Assembly: GCA_007922225.1 (NCBI GenBank)
Contig: ML680037.1
Location: 5,665,947-5,729,946, forward strand
DNA: 64,000 nt
Reading direction: 5' to 3'
Source: Emydura subglobosa
Lineage: Eukaryota > Chordata > Testudines > Chelidae
Shown here: positions 11,586 to 23,426 of the stretch, one piece after another
Numbering within the stretch: position 1 is the first letter of the stretch
How the letters are laid out: each line of letters starts with the position of its first letter
Notes under the pieces: generated by a model
The model's input: only the letters and a program-made list of their open reading frames with translations
Databases searched by the model: none
What the model was told of the DNA's origin: nothing
Made by a program: the position numbers and the translations under genes

Positions 11586-11757
11586 TCTAAGGATCAGATT
11601 TCCAAAGGTATTTGTGCACTTAAAGATGCATCTTGGTGCTTAAAGAGTTTTTCAACAGCACCCAACTGCCTAACTCCCACTGATTTCAATAGGAGTTAGA
11701 CATACAGGTACTTTTAAAAGTCCCACTAGATACCTAAATACCTTTAAAATATGGCTT
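11586..11757. repeat. Palindromic fold-back repeat
   Basis: 'ccaaaggtattt' near 11600 pairs with 'aaatacctttaaa' near 11740, and the centre holds 'ctaactcccactgatttcaa' followed by 'taggagttag', a near-perfect inverted core. This matches a palindromic repeat common in sauropsid genomes. It has no coding capacity and resembles a nonautonomous DNA transposon (MITE-like). Confidence 0.65.
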
Positions 11758-13190
11758 TAATTCTTACATCAGTTTAAGCTGACAAAAATTAAGGGAGTCA
11801 AGAAGGCTGGAAAAGGGATGGAAGACTTAAACCACATATATAAGGGTATATGCAAATACAGAAATGGTTAAATAGCCTATAATACTAACAGACAGTGGTT
11901 CCTCCAAGGTCAGTTGGTGCCTGCCATGTCAACTCGTGTGCAGATTATTAGTGATGTCGATAGGCACAGTTGAACTTTGCTAACTAGAATATGTTTGTTT
12001 CCTAAACTGGGGACTTTTCCTTTTCTCTAAGAAATTAAATCATACCAAACTAAACCATATATGACTTAAGTGAAATGATGCCAATTTATGCAAGCTAGAA
12101 AACTGGCCCTACATTATGTGCAGGGGCTGAGTGAGTCTCATATTTTCCTTTAACTCTGTTATGTTCTGACATTTCTGTGTTTAACTGTGCCACCTGCATT
12201 AATATTGCTTCTTGCATTGGTATCAATTGGGAGAAAAGTTGTCTTGCAAAAATTCTGGAAGCCCCTTTTGTTTGATATATAGTTTGGTTAAGTTTAGAGC
12301 ACTTGATTTAACTTCCTGAAACTTCTATCATCAAGAATAAAAAGAGGAAGCCATAATTCATGGTGAAGCATTTACATTTCCCTAACCACTTCACTAGGAG
12401 TCTCCACTTCCACATATCTCAGAGTTGGACAGTCTTAGAATGCTGACCCCTTTCTAAATGGTTTGATTCACCTTATTCTTTTTTATATATCAGAACTTCC
12501 CATAAATATTTCTCTTCAACATTAAAAGTGTGGAAAACAAATATAAAAAACTCTGGACACGTTTAGTTTTCCAAAACTAATATGACCCATGTCATAGTCA
12601 AAGACAAATCACCTAATGAGGAGAAAAATGTAAATAAAAACTTATCACTATCAAATGGATGATAATCTAATTATTCCAATTCTGCCAGAGTGCATGACTC
12701 ATCAAAAGCTTAAATCAAAATGATTCTATGATGGCTGGTGAGAGAATGTGTTGATCCCTATGATACATTCCTGGCCACTTTAAGCTGTCAACTTCCCCAT
12801 CCATACCTGCCACTAACAAACTAAAATTTTAACTGACATAAATCATTTATAATCAGACAGAGGGAAACAGAATGATTATTCTGAGCACAGGAGTGTCTTT
12901 AAAACATTACTTTAGGCTGTCAGAACACAGTAAGCCAATTACTAGACATATAGACATTCTGATTTACCACACAACTTTGTTCCTTCCTGCTTGAAGATTA
13001 TTACCAACTTGAACAGGTTGCCTCTTCTCTCCACAGCAGGTTTCTCTATAGAATTATCACCCTCCCCTTGCTTCTACACACACCCATACAAAATAGTCAT
13101 GCTACCCAGTAGCATGCTACTGTCATCTCTCAAGTGCTTTGCAGGGTTGAGTTGGGTAAAAATGTCCAATTAACACCTAAGTGGTGGTGA
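11758..13190. other. Unassigned AT-rich DNA
   Basis: No gene or named repeat is visible. The only ORF near the minimum length (12991-13173) has no domain. Confidence 0.55.
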
Positions 13191-13194
13191 TTCC

Positions 13195-13520
13195 ATAGGT
13201 GGTATTCTTACATATGACCAGGACTGAACCAATAATCCAGCATGATATCAGAAGCCAGTGAGGCACTATACTGCTGGAGTCGCAGTCTTTTGGATCAGAT
13301 GTAAAAATGAGATTCATTCTCTTCTGGTCATTAAACTTCCCATGGTACTTTTTGCAAGAGTAGGGTTTTAAAGAGCTGCTTACTTTGACCCCAGAAAACA
13401 TTGCATTTTAGTAGGGAAAGCACAGCTCATCACACATAGCTGTATATCAGTGTGTAAAGTGCCTTGTGATGAAAGGGGGTGTTTTGTGCAAGTGAAAAAT
13501 TATTATTATTATTACCACCT
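13195..13520 (+). repeat. Ancient SINE/LINE-tail-like interspersed repeat
   Basis: The order 'ccaataatccagcatgatatcag', 'gaggcactatactgctggag', 'cagtcttttggatcagatgt', 'ggtcattaaacttcccatgg', 'agggaaagcac' and finally 'gtaaagtgccttgtgatgaa' with an (ATT) tail matches a reptile interspersed repeat that ends 'aaagtgctttgggatgaa..(att)n'. I remember the consensus only in outline and cannot name the family. The ORF at 13177-13401 (minus) is a shadow. Confidence 0.55.
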
Positions 13521-14018
13521 GCTAGCACAATTTGGATTCACCCCATTTAATTAATGGGGCTGTTGGTTATTTTCTATAAATTTACCTCATTCTAAAATTG
13601 GTCATAAAACAAGAATAAAGGCATAATCAGCAATAGATAAGTGAAATATTCAACTGTAAGTATGGGCAAAATTGGATACCTGAAGTATGGAAAATTACCT
13701 TTAATTAGCAGAATTTTTTTTTGGAAACCAAAGGTCTTCAAGGTAACATAACATTTCTCACATATATGGAATGGAAATCAGTAATTGCCTTTTCCCAACC
13801 ATTTAATTTCTACATACAAGTTCTTCATTTTGCCCTAGGATGTATTCATGCAACCTCCGGTATAGACAACAAGATTGTGAGAGTTCATGTCAGTGCCAAG
13901 AAATGGGTAATAAGCCTTTTTGCATATTCTTCACATTGTATCATTAGTCAAATCCTCAAGTCTTACGACTGGTGGTGGGCTCTGCCTAGACAACATTTGA
14001 CCCTTCCTCTCTGCACTG
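13521..14018. other. Unassigned DNA
   Basis: One open frame of 100 codons (13721-14023, plus) has no recognisable domain. I see no repeat with confidence. Confidence 0.5.
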
Positions 14019-14789
14019 TGTAATGGCAGAGCTGATTAAGACTCAGTTGAGAGTTTTTTGTTGCAGGCCAATAGAGCTGAAATCACTGATAATCAGGTCT
14101 AAGCATTAGATCTGCTTTGGGACAGTGTCTCTGATGCAAGTGACTGCTCAGTCTGCACAAGCAGTGAGGCTCCCCCACTAACAGCTGAAATCACGGACAG
14201 CTGTGTTAAATGATGGGCCCTCAAGACTCCCAGAGGGTGCGGAGCGTAGCTGTGAGCTGCTGGCAGAGCAGCTGGTGGAGCCAAGTGGCTGACGCCAGAG
14301 CAAGCGCCTGGACAGCGGAACCAGGCTGGGAGGTGAACTCAGAGATGTACCTCTGAACTCTGGGTCTTCACTGACAAGGACAACGACTGTGAATAGGGTG
14401 CGATAGAGGAAAAAGAAGGCAGAGGAGCATGTTAGAAGAACTTTTGGTTGTTGGATTAAGAACCTAAGGTGAAGGACACTGCCCAACGTATTCTAGGGTG
14501 GGTATTTTTACTCATGATTTATGCTTATGAATCCTGCTAGTGGTGTTTTCCCAAGTTAATGTCTGGTTACTTTTCCCCTTTTTATTAGAAGTTTCTTTCC
14601 TTCATTTAGACTCTACACTTGTGAGAGGGGACATATTGTCTTTTAGAGGCACCCAGGGGATAGTGTGTAGTTGTCCCAGCTTACTGGGTGGGGGCTTGAG
14701 CCGGTTCTGTACTGTATTGTTGAAAAGAAACCTCTAGATATTGAGCCTGGCCCTTGTTACTGCGGACTCCACCTGACAGAAGGGTTACA
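14019..14789 (+). mobile_element. Probable solo LTR
   Basis: The block begins TGTAAT and ends GTTACA, giving the short inverted termini expected of an LTR. Its 3' half ('gtggtgttttcccaagttaa', 'tagaggcacccaggggat', 'tgggtgggggcttgagccgg', 'agaagggttaca') matches the 3' part of an LTR family I recall from turtles. No clear target duplication flanks it, so the start is approximate. ORFs at 14099-14284, 14178-14486 and 14540-14737 lie inside it and are not genes. No internal retroviral region is attached. Confidence 0.55.
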
Positions 14790-16315
14790 TATGCATATAG
14801 AGTAAATAGTCTAGCATGTCGTTTCATCTGGGTGTAGGAAGTAGCATAAGGATTGCTTTCGTATATTTTAAAACCTTTCAACTTGTTAGTATATTTTGAA
14901 ACCTGCTAACAAGTTGTCTCCTATTTTTAGGCTGTTCCTGAGAAAGATAAATCTGTTTGATTTCATTTAATGTTTTGTGTGTGCCTTTTAAAAATAGTTT
15001 AATTCTAGATAAAGCAACTACCCCATTAGGGTAGAGAATCTCTCTAGCAACTGGGTGGGAACACTCCACTGCACAGATGGATCTGACATGGGCAAGAGGA
15101 GCAACTGTGGAGGAGGAACCATGATGAGAGGGTGAGGTGATTTGGAAGCTCCTTTGCCATAATCACCAGTGTTCAGGCTCAGTCCCAGGATCTCACAAGC
15201 AGTTCTGATGTCCCTCAAGAGAAGGATAATTGGGTTGCAGCCTTATACGTTCTAGGGATCCAGTAGGCAAGGCCATGCTGGTGTAGACTTGCTAGGTAGA
15301 TCAGGGGAAGGAAGTCCCCTGGGTTACTAGTGTCCCACCCCTTCCCATAGGCAGGGAACCACGGCCAGCCTGTTCCTCTGGATAATGCGGGGGTGGTGAA
15401 GGGAAGGTTGTTTCTTCTCCCACTGAGATAGCTTAGGGTAGGGTAGGGGCCCATTTTACAATACCTCTGCCCCTAACTATTACACATGCAGACTGTAGCA
15501 TCCCTTGTAGCAGTAAGGAGACAGAACTCAGTTGCAACGAATATGAAGAAGATTCTTTATCCAGACTGTCAGGCTGTGCTAGATGCCTGTAGCTCTCCCT
15601 AGTTCTCTGGTAGTTAGACAAGCTAAACGAACCTTATCTTCATTCCCTTCTTTACGAACGTCCACCTAAGGCCTGAACTAAAGAGTCTTGGAATGGACTG
15701 CTGACAACACCATAAAGATGAAAATGTTGCTTTTCTCATGATTTTGGTTCTCCCTTTCTTGAGGCATCTCTCTAAACCCTCAGCAGCTTACACTCAATGC
15801 TGAAAGCTCAGTTATTTTCATTAGCTGTCATATGTCACTTAATTAGTAGCTGGAGCTCAGGATGCAACATATAACTGTCTCCATCACTGCTTCAGGCACT
15901 GCCCTCATGAGTCCTCCCCCCTGACGTTCATTGTATTGTCAATACAAGCTTAGTTAGTAACTGTCATATACAATGTCAGTATTTCTCTAATTTTTACTAC
16001 ACAGTTTAGTCATTTTAAAGCCCTGTTTGTAGTCTGCCTGATACAAAACTTATGTCAGAAGCATTTATTTTTGTCATTCATAATTTACACTCCATTCTGA
16101 AAGTGCTGATGCATCACTTATTATCCACTGAGGTCAAATACAATCTATAAATAATCTACAAAAGCAAAATGCTCTGTCTTCCCAGCCTTTGCACCTTCTC
16201 AAGCTGCCACTTGGATGGGCAGTTCAGAATTCCTGTTTGGCTGCATTACAGTTGTGGCTGTTTACTGGAATAAATCCAACACAAACCTCAGCTGCAATAA
16301 AGGTATGGAGGTCTG
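14790..16315. other. Unassigned DNA, GC-richer at 15030-15620
   Basis: The part at 15030-15620 is GC-richer, with short ORFs in several minus frames (15018-15218, 15215-15454, 15433-15621) and no domain. It could be another decayed LTR, but I found no termini. The remainder is AT-rich with no recognisable feature. Confidence 0.4.
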
Positions 16316-16395
16316 ATTCGGATTTCAGTTGCAGTGGTGTAAATCCAAAGTAATTCCAATTAGTTCTATAGAGCTATTCCATTTACGCAAGTATT
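16316..16395. repeat. Palindromic 'tgcagtggtgtaaatcc' repeat relic
   Basis: 'gcagtggtgtaaatccaaag' and 'taattccaattagttctata' continue to 'gctattccatttacgcaa', an imperfect inverted repeat of the type 'ggtgtaaat...atttacacc' seen again near 19.3, 49.8 and 50.9 kb. Confidence 0.55.
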
Positions 16396-17177
16396 AATGA
16401 GATCAATATCCACTCCACTGGATCCAGCAGCCACCAATTGTTAGACCTGTAATACTTTGTGTTTTCCAAGTACCTGAATACATCATTACCAAGCTAGGCT
16501 AACATTACTGACTTATAATGAGTGTGCTATTCGGTAGAATTGCACAAATACAAGCTAATAGAAGTAACTTTCCAAATACTAACATGAGACATTAATCTAC
16601 AATGCTATATATGGCATTCAGTGCTGCTTAGCTAGGAATGTCATTAAAGCCAGTTCAGAAGTACTGCAGGCAGAACATAATGCTAGAGCTGGACTGACAT
16701 AACCATAAATAATTCATGGGCAGTCAATGGCATTGTTAAAAATCAGACTACCCTTCTGAGAGTATCAGACGATTCTTCTGAGACAATCAATTGAACAACT
16801 GCTGTATCTTGAGACAAAAAGACTTCCACAGCAGATATAAAATATAAAAAATCCTAATGATATCCACATCCATGCGGCACACGTCCATGGTGCTATGCAT
16901 GAGCCATCAATTATGTATAATGCAAAGGGTGTAAAGTGCCTAGCCTTGAGAAGAAAGACTACTGTGTACGTCAAAAGGTTTCAGGGTGTAATGGATCTCA
17001 GAATCATCATAATTTAATTTGCAGGACTGGATCAGTTAGCTACATAAATGTTTAAATGACAAGGATCTAAAACAATCTTAATTTTATGTATTTAACTGGA
17101 TTTAAATGCAAAAATAGATGACTAACTACAACTCTGGATGCTCTGACTATTTCTATGTAAATTGTGATTCTAGATAA
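16396..17177. other. Unassigned AT-rich DNA
   Basis: No coding or repeat structure that I can name. Confidence 0.5.
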
Positions 17178-17585
17178 TTAACACCCAGCAGTATACTGGC
17201 ACTCACACACAAAAGTACATCCATTTATCCAGCCAGAAGGTCTAAGCAGTGTCCCATCCACAAGTCCTATACCTCCACCCATGTCTGGAAGTCCTAGCAA
17301 ACAGATGGCATTTGCAGTATTGTCCTGAAAGTCAGCAGATTCAAAACTGCTTATAACCACCACCTTACATTCTGTCTGCAAAGAAAGAGGCCATGAACAT
17401 AGATCTTGCAGTACTAGAGTCACACTAGGCGAGCCCACCACCTTCACTTTCCAAATAGTTGTAAGGAGTAGTCCCACATGCAACATATTGTAATAGTCTA
17501 ACCTAGATTGACAAAGGCATGGATAACACATCTCTTGGTTCACATCCAAAAGAAAAGGTCACACCCCCTTAGCTAGGTGTCAATG
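17178..17585 (-). mobile_element. L2-like LINE fragment, C-terminal RT side
   Basis: The minus strand has a 123-codon open frame (17178-17549) in which 'SRLDYYNMLHVGL' matches the L2-type 'SRLDYCNALY.GL' block that follows the RT active site, then 'VTLVLQDLCSWPLS' resembles 'ITP.L..LHWLPV', followed by a 'FK.L...FK' region. L2 elements are non-LTR retrotransposons, and this is a 5'-truncated, mutated piece. The matching upstream RT part lies at 18150-18610, separated by CR1 insertions. Confidence 0.7.
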
Positions 17586-17589
17586 GGGA

Positions 17590-18012
17590 AGAACATCCTG
17601 GTCTCATTATGATCATCTAACCTGACCTCCAGCACAACGCAGGTCACAAAACTTCACCCATTCACTCCGGTAGTAGACCCCTAACCTATGACTGAGTTTC
17701 TGAAGTCCTCCAATCGTGGTTTAAAGACTTCAATGTATATAGAATCCACCAGTAAGATACCAGTATCCCACGCTGTGAAGGAAAGCAAAAAACCCCCAGG
17801 GCCTCTGCCAATCTGCCCCAGCGGAAAATTCCTTCCTAACCCCAAATATGGTGATCAGCTAAACCCTGAGCATGTGGGCAAGACTCACCAGCCAAACACC
17901 TGGGAAAAAATTCTCTGTAGTAACTCAGAACCCACCCCACCTAACATCCCATCACAGGCCATTGGGCATATTTACCGCTAGTAGTCAAAGATCAGATAAT
18001 TGCCAAATTAGG
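17590..18012 (-). mobile_element. CR1 LINE 3' region fragment
   Basis: On the plus strand the order 'tgatcatctaacctgacctc', 'ttgaagtcctccaatcgtgg'-like words, 'aaaacccccagggcctctgc', 'ccccaaatatggtgatcagc' and 'taacatcccatcacaggcca' is the complement of a CR1 3' untranslated region subfamily that is abundant in turtles as I recall it. The ORF at 17688-17981 is this repeat read in one frame, not a gene. Confidence 0.8.
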
Positions 18013-18148
18013 CTGTCCCATCAAAGAATCATAGACGATTAGGGTTGGAAGGGGCCTCAAGAGGTCATTTAGTCAAGCCCCCTGCTCAAAGCAGGACCAA
18101 CCCCAACTAAATCACCCCAGCCAGGGCTTCCCCTCAACCCACCATCCT
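18013..18148 (-). mobile_element. CR1 LINE 3' end fragment
   Basis: 'agaatcatagacgattaggg' followed by 'ttggaaggggcctcaagagg', 'cccctgctcaaagcaggacc' and 'aaatcaccccagccagggct' is the complement of the canonical CR1 3' end. It abuts another CR1 piece on its left and L2-like sequence on its right, so it is a nested insertion. Confidence 0.85.
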
Positions 18149-18612
18149 CACCTCAGTCTTAGTAGGACTGATCTTTGGCCAGCTAGCTCTGATGCATACC
18201 TCAATCTCTACTATACATTGGCTAAGGTACTTGACCACATCATCTGAGTCAGACAAGATGGAGCCATACAGCTAGGGGTTACCTATATGCTGAAATTCAT
18301 ATCTTATACATCGTCATTAACCCTTCTCCTGGTCCCATAAGCATACTGAATGAGAGGTGATAGAACAGCACCCTGAAGCACATCATATTTGAAAGCCCTT
18401 GTGGACATTTGTTCTGTTTACTCAAACATCCACTGTGGTCTCAGAGAGAGAAAACAAAGAAGCCAATGAAAGACAACTCCATTCATTCTTACTAAAGTCA
18501 GCAGATGAGTCAGCAACACCTCATGATCCAGAGAAAATCTAATCAATATCAGCACTGATACCTGATCCGTGCAAATTATCTCATCTGCAACCTCCTCCAT
18601 ATTCTTACTCAA
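18149..18612 (-). mobile_element. L2-like LINE fragment, RT active-site side (decayed)
   Basis: The plus strand reads like the antisense of L2-type RT: 'gaccacatcatctgagtcag' is the complement of a 'DPDDVV' stretch, 'tacctatatgctgaaattc' sits where the complement of 'YQYADD' is expected, and 'ctcctggtcccataagca' covers the 'YMGPLG' region. Order and strand fit the piece at 17178-17585, so the two are probably one element split by CR1. Stops are frequent. Confidence 0.55.
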
Positions 18613-19270
18613 AAACAGAAGCCACAGCATAAGATTTTTTTTTTATTTTTTTTAAATGCGGACATCAAATAGCCTCTGCAGTAGATTTACACCACTGGAA
18701 CTCTAGCTTTCCATAGTCTCAATTCATTTGTCATAGATCATCCATTAATCAACAGTGACCTGTGAGGAGCCAAGGAAGACGGTGGCTAGAAGTCACATTG
18801 GTATTGACAGAGGACACACAGAAATTTAAATTCCTAGCAAAACCTTTGGAGAGTGGTCTTTTGGAGACAAAGCAGACTCCCTTAGAGCCCTCTGGAAACC
18901 CTCTGGCTTTGTTACCTTCCAAGGGCAAGCCATCAAAACAGGTCCCTGGCTTCAAGAGGAAAAATGCTCCCAGTGTGAAAGCATAAAAAAGGCAAATCAT
19001 TGGTATGACACACTGTAATTTCTTACTTAAATGAAATATAAAGGCCATTGTATTTTGCCCATAAACTGGAATGATCTAAGACTTTGCTATTTTATATCCT
19101 TTTATGGAAGAAACAACTCTACTTACTTGAAATGACCTGTACCAAAACCTTACCTCTTAACCCCCCAAACTTTGGGGAACCTAATTTAAACAATAACTTA
19201 GCTTCATGGAGCCACCTCTTGTAATTATTCATCTTTTATTTAACCTGGCAAAATAGCCCTGGGTGTCATA
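18613..19270. other. Unassigned DNA
   Basis: Opposed frames at 18749-19048 (minus, 99 codons) and 18762-18986 (plus, 74 codons) overlap on opposite strands and have no domain. A T tract lies at about 18634-18652. No gene is supported. Confidence 0.5.
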
Positions 19271-19355
19271 CTCTGTTCTCATTTACACTGGCACAACTTG
19301 ATTGAAATCAGCTGGGTTTGTACAATTGTAGCTCAGAGAAGAATCTGATCCATTA
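19271..19355. repeat. Palindromic 'tttacactggcaca' repeat relic
   Basis: 'catttacactggcacaactt', 'gattgaaatcagctgggttt' and 'agaagaatctgatcc' match the dispersed sauropsid repeat that ends 'gcagaatttggccc'. It is one of at least four copies in the window. Confidence 0.5.
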
Positions 19356-21005
19356 TCTGCAACATCATATTTGATATTAACAAATCAATTTATTTTAAAC
19401 TGTTATTTCAGGATTTGCTACTCAAAGGTCTTGGGATTCTCACTTCTTGTGCATTTATCAGTTTAATCACCAACTCGATACAGTCCGTTCTATTTGACTT
19501 CAGTGGGAGTAGGACAGGGCCCATGCTAATCATCGTTAATGAGTTTCAGTCCTTCCCCTCACACTTGGGTTAAAGATATTTTATCGCTCTGCACCATTAT
19601 TCTACCTATGCATACAGGCAGATGAATAAAGATAGATAAGTACAGCAAACAAACAGAAATAAGAGAAAATAAGCTTCTTATCCTTCATAAAACAAAACAG
19701 GAGAGAATCCATCCTATAAATCTTACCCACCCTATTCTCTAGTGATTCCTATTTCTAATGTGGAAAAAACATCTTCCACAAAGGTAGAAATGTATTGCAA
19801 ACCACCTATTTATTCCTACTGTAGGACCTATTTTCAGAAGGAGAAATTGTGCCATTTTTTTCTCTGCAGATGCTTGTCAGGAACTGAACTGAGAAGAAGC
19901 AAACCTTTTCACATTTCACACAAGATCTTTTTATAGTTTCCTGTATTGTTCTGGTTGGCCCAGGCAATCAAGAGAAGAGAAAATGCCCAATAGTTATATT
20001 GAATGTTATTCAGCAGATTAGTATTCCTGTTGCTACTTTGTTTTGATTAAACGTTTTTTTCATGTAATCTCTTTGGCGATCGAAAAAGAAAAGAAAAGAA
20101 AAAAATGTGATTTCCTTTGGAATAATTTTATAGCATATCGTCCAAGATCTGTATGACCTTATATAAGATTTTAATTTTTCATAGATTCCTAAAGAGATAC
20201 TTTCTGAGTTTATATGGGTTTTCTTCCCCTTCCTTCTGGATGTTATATACCACTAAGGTAAACACAATATAGTTTCTTCAAAGAGAATGATAGTATAATG
20301 AGAAGGGTAAGTCAAGAGAAAAAAATAAAATAATGGTACTATTTTCTGGAAAACATTTAATAAAACCATTTACATGTGTCCTTTCGAGAGACACGGGGCA
20401 GTATAAAGAGCTCATCACCTTAACACAGCATGAGTTATTACAGTTAAGACTACAGTAGCTGGTCTTTACAATAAAACCTATATTCTACGAGTGAGGTCAG
20501 CATATTAATAAACACACAAAACTTACTTTATGGAATACTTAATGGATATTCCATCTTTGGTAGCTTTTGTTTCACTTCCAACTTTGATTCTTTTCATTGG
20601 CTATAATGGAGGACATCTGGTATGTGTGAATCATATAGTACTGCCGTCAAAAGGCACAGTATTTTACTCTGCCATCCAAAAAACACTGGGTTCTCAGTGG
20701 ATCATTCAGACTGGGACTGCTCCACTGACAGCACTAGGGATGTTCTGATAAACATTTTGTGACTTTGGACAGAAAGCATCAGAGACATTGACAGAAGTTT
20801 AGGCTAGGATTGTGAAAGAGGCATAAAGGAGTTATTCACCCAACTCCCATTGACAGGTAATGGGAATTGAGCACCTGCTGTCCTTAGATCCTGTGACTAT
20901 TGTAGCCTTGCAGACTATTGTAGCTATTGATGACTTCTAGTCATCTTTTAGAACAAGTAATTTTTGGAAAAAACAAAATAAAAAGCCAACCTGAACCTTC
21001 ACATG
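19356..21005. other. Unassigned AT-rich DNA
   Basis: An A-rich simple stretch (aaaag units) lies at about 20083-20104. ORFs at 19742-19936 and 20530-20748 have no domain. No repeat can be named with confidence. Confidence 0.5.
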
Positions 21006-21250
21006 GAAACACAGCAATTACCATACCAGATCAGACCAGTCATCTGTTCAGACCAGTAACCTATCTCTACCAAGGGCTAGTACCAGATGCTTCATAGTTA
21101 GGTGTCTGAAAAACTACAGCAGGTAGGCAGTTAACCTGCCACAGGGAAATTTCCTCCTGATCCCACAATAGTTGAGGCTGGCATAAGCCCTGAAGCAATC
21201 CGATCATTCCTGAACCAGCCTCATTTTAAAATGTCACATAAGGATCCTCC
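21006..21250 (-). mobile_element. CR1-type 3' region fragment (second subfamily)
   Basis: 'ccataccagatcagaccagt', 'ctagtaccagatgcttcata' and 'agggaaatttcctcctgatc' resemble the complement of the CR1 subfamily ending 'gacccagtatggcc', which also occurs in sense at 61.0-62.1 kb. It is more diverged than its neighbours. Confidence 0.6.
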
Positions 21251-21265
21251 TTTTCCTTCCATAGG

Positions 21266-22400
21266 AATATAGAATCATAGGACTGGAAGGGATCTCAAGA
21301 GGTCTTCTAGTCCAGTACCCTGCACTCAAGGCAGGACCAAGCATTATCTAGACCATCCCTGACAGGTGTCTGTCCAATCTATTTTAAAAAAATCTCCAAT
21401 GAAGAAGATTTCACAACCTCCCTAAGCAATTTATTCCAGGGCTTAATTACCCTGACAGGATGTTTTTCCTAATTTTCAACCTAAACCACCATTGCTGCAA
21501 TTTAAGCCCTTTGCTTCTTGTCCTATGCTCAGAGGTTAAAGAGAACAATTTTTCAACCTCCTCCTTGTAACAACCTTTTATGTACTTTAAAACTGTTATG
21601 TCGCTCCCTCAGTCTTCTCTTTCCCAGAGTAAACAAACCCGATTTTTTTCAATCTTCCCTCATAGGTCATGTTTTCTAGGCCTTTAATCATTTTAGTTGC
21701 TCTTCTCTGGACTTTCTCCAATTTGTCTACATCTTTCCTGAAATGTGACGCCCAGAACTGGACACAATACTCCAGTTGAGGCCTAATCAGCACAGAGTAG
21801 AGCAAAAGAATTACTTCTTATATCTTACTTACAACACTCTTGCTAATATATCTCAGAATGATGGTCGCTTTTTTTTTTTTTTTTTTGCAACAATGTTACA
21901 CTGTTCACTCATATTTAGCTTGTGATCCACTATGACCCCCAGATCCACGATACTCCTTGCTAGGCATTCATTTTTCATTTTGTATGTACAAAAATTTTGT
22001 ATGTGTATGTGCAACTGATTATTCCTTCCTAAGTGGAGTACTTTGCTTTTGTCCTTATTGAATTTCATCCTGATTACTTCAGACCATTTCTCCAACTTGT
22101 CCATATCATTTTGAATTTTAATCCTATCCTCCAAAGCACATACACCCCCTTCCAGCTTTGTACGTGTACTCTCTATGCCATTATCTAAATCATCGATGAA
22201 GATATTGACAGCACTAAACCCAGAACTGATCTCTGTATTACCCCACTCAATATGCCCTTACAGCTTGACTGTGAACCACTGATAACTCTCTGGGAACAGT
22301 TTTCCCACCAGTTTTGTACCCACGTTATATTAGCTCCATCTAGGTTATATTTCCCATATTTCTCCCACACCACAATTTTAAACATGGCCACATTTCCCAC
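21266..22400 (-). mobile_element. CR1 LINE, 5'-truncated copy with complete 3' end
   Basis: This is a non-LTR retrotransposon copy reading right to left. The 3' end on the left carries the classic 'agaatcatagga' / 'tggaagggatctcaagagg' words. The ORF2 tail follows rightwards: 21596-21805 (minus) with 'LEYCVQFWASHFRKDVDKLE' and 'QRRATKMIKGLE', then 21853-22134 with 'MKFNKDKSKVLHLGRNN' and 'DLGVIVDHKLN', then 22185-22409 with 'VISGSQSSCKGILSGV'. These match the C-terminal RT part of CR1 ORF2 in the right order. A T tract at about 21870-21888, frame changes and stops make it inactive. CR1 copies are usually 5'-truncated, as here, and lack target duplications. Confidence 0.93.
21596..22134 (-). 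pseudogene. CR1 ORF2 RT C-terminal remnant
   Basis: Two open pieces in different frames carry the end of the CR1 polymerase. Region by region it resembles the thumb and connection part: 'MDKLEKWSE..RMKFN.DK', 'DLGVIVD.KLN', 'LIRPQLEYCVQFW' and 'KVQRRATKMIKGLE'. The RT catalytic F-A-D-D block should lie just upstream (about 22135-22185), but there is no open frame with it. It cannot make a functional protein. Confidence 0.88.
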
Positions 22401-23027
22401 CTTTACCATGCCATCCCTTCAAATGACCCCTGGCCCCATTTCCTCCTGCAATCTCCTGGCCTTTGACAATCTTGCTGCCAGTGCTGATGGGGTAGGTAAC
22501 ATTTTTCCTGTGCTCCACTGCTGATGACTTCAAATAGTGCACGTTCTGTGATGGGAAATTTAATTGGTGGTGGTTTGTGTCCAGCATAGAGGATGCTAGG
22601 GTTATTTGAGAGAAAAGGTAGGATGTTCAAAAATTGGGGGTATTGTGAAAAGGAGGAGGAAACTTGTTAGAAGATTGTGGTTCTAGTTTAAGTGGGATGG
22701 AGAGACTTGTTTAGTGGTCACACATGTAGGACTCAACAATGCCTGTAAGACATAACTTCCTGTTGGGAGACAGTTTGGACTGATACCATCACAAAGAAGC
22801 TCCAAGAGGAATCCTGCCTCATGAAAGTTCTTTCTGAGCAACTTGTGGTGCTGCAGGATCATGTCCACTGCTACACCCATCCCACCCTCTTCCCAGGCAA
22901 TACAACATACTTCCAGGCTCTAAACAGATACTTGCCAGCTCTCTCTAGGCTCTCTGACTCCACAGCTCTCAATCATTCTTTTTCTCCCTCAGGGCAGGAG
23001 TTCCTACCCACTATCTCCAGGTGAATC
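22401..23027. other. Unassigned DNA
   Basis: Overlapping short frames on both strands (22252-22524 plus, 22378-22630 minus, 22821-23024 plus) have no domain. Part of 22401-22500 may be further CR1 or a neighbouring repeat. Confidence 0.4.
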
Positions 23028-23426
23028 TGTAAGGGAACCCAGACCCGCCCCTCCCCGCTGCAGGTTCCAGCACAACTACCCTAAGCATTCAATAGCTGCC
23101 CACTCCATTCAACATCCTTGCCTTACTTTTCCCTTGGCCACTTCCTACATGGCTTGTCTCCTTTTAAGATTTTTCTACAGCCAGTCCCAGGCTGAATGCT
23201 TCCTAGCTCTCTAATGCCCCCTCCCTTGGCCTATCAAGGAGACATTTCCCCAGTACTTTCTGCTCCCCTCAGATCTCTCTCTCTCCTAAGCTTAGGCTGT
23301 TTATTATATAGCCCTCTCATAGTCACCTAGATCCCTTTTCATCTTCTGATCTTTGGACTCAGTCCCTTCTGGGAGAACTACATTTCCTAGGATTCCTATA
23401 CCTTAAAGCGCCAAGCCCCAGTTACA
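23028..23426 (-). mobile_element. Possible solo LTR
   Basis: The block begins TGTAAG and ends GTTACA, so it has LTR-like inverted termini. On the minus strand it contains 'ctatataataaacag' (complement at about 23310-23325), a TATA-box-like site, which suggests this orientation. It is C-rich on the plus strand, unlike its neighbours. No target duplication is evident. Confidence 0.45.

Noticed and set aside
17688..17981. 97-codon plus-strand ORF with Pro-rich sequence
   Set aside because: It is the complement of a CR1 3' untranslated region; similar frames arise in many CR1 copies.
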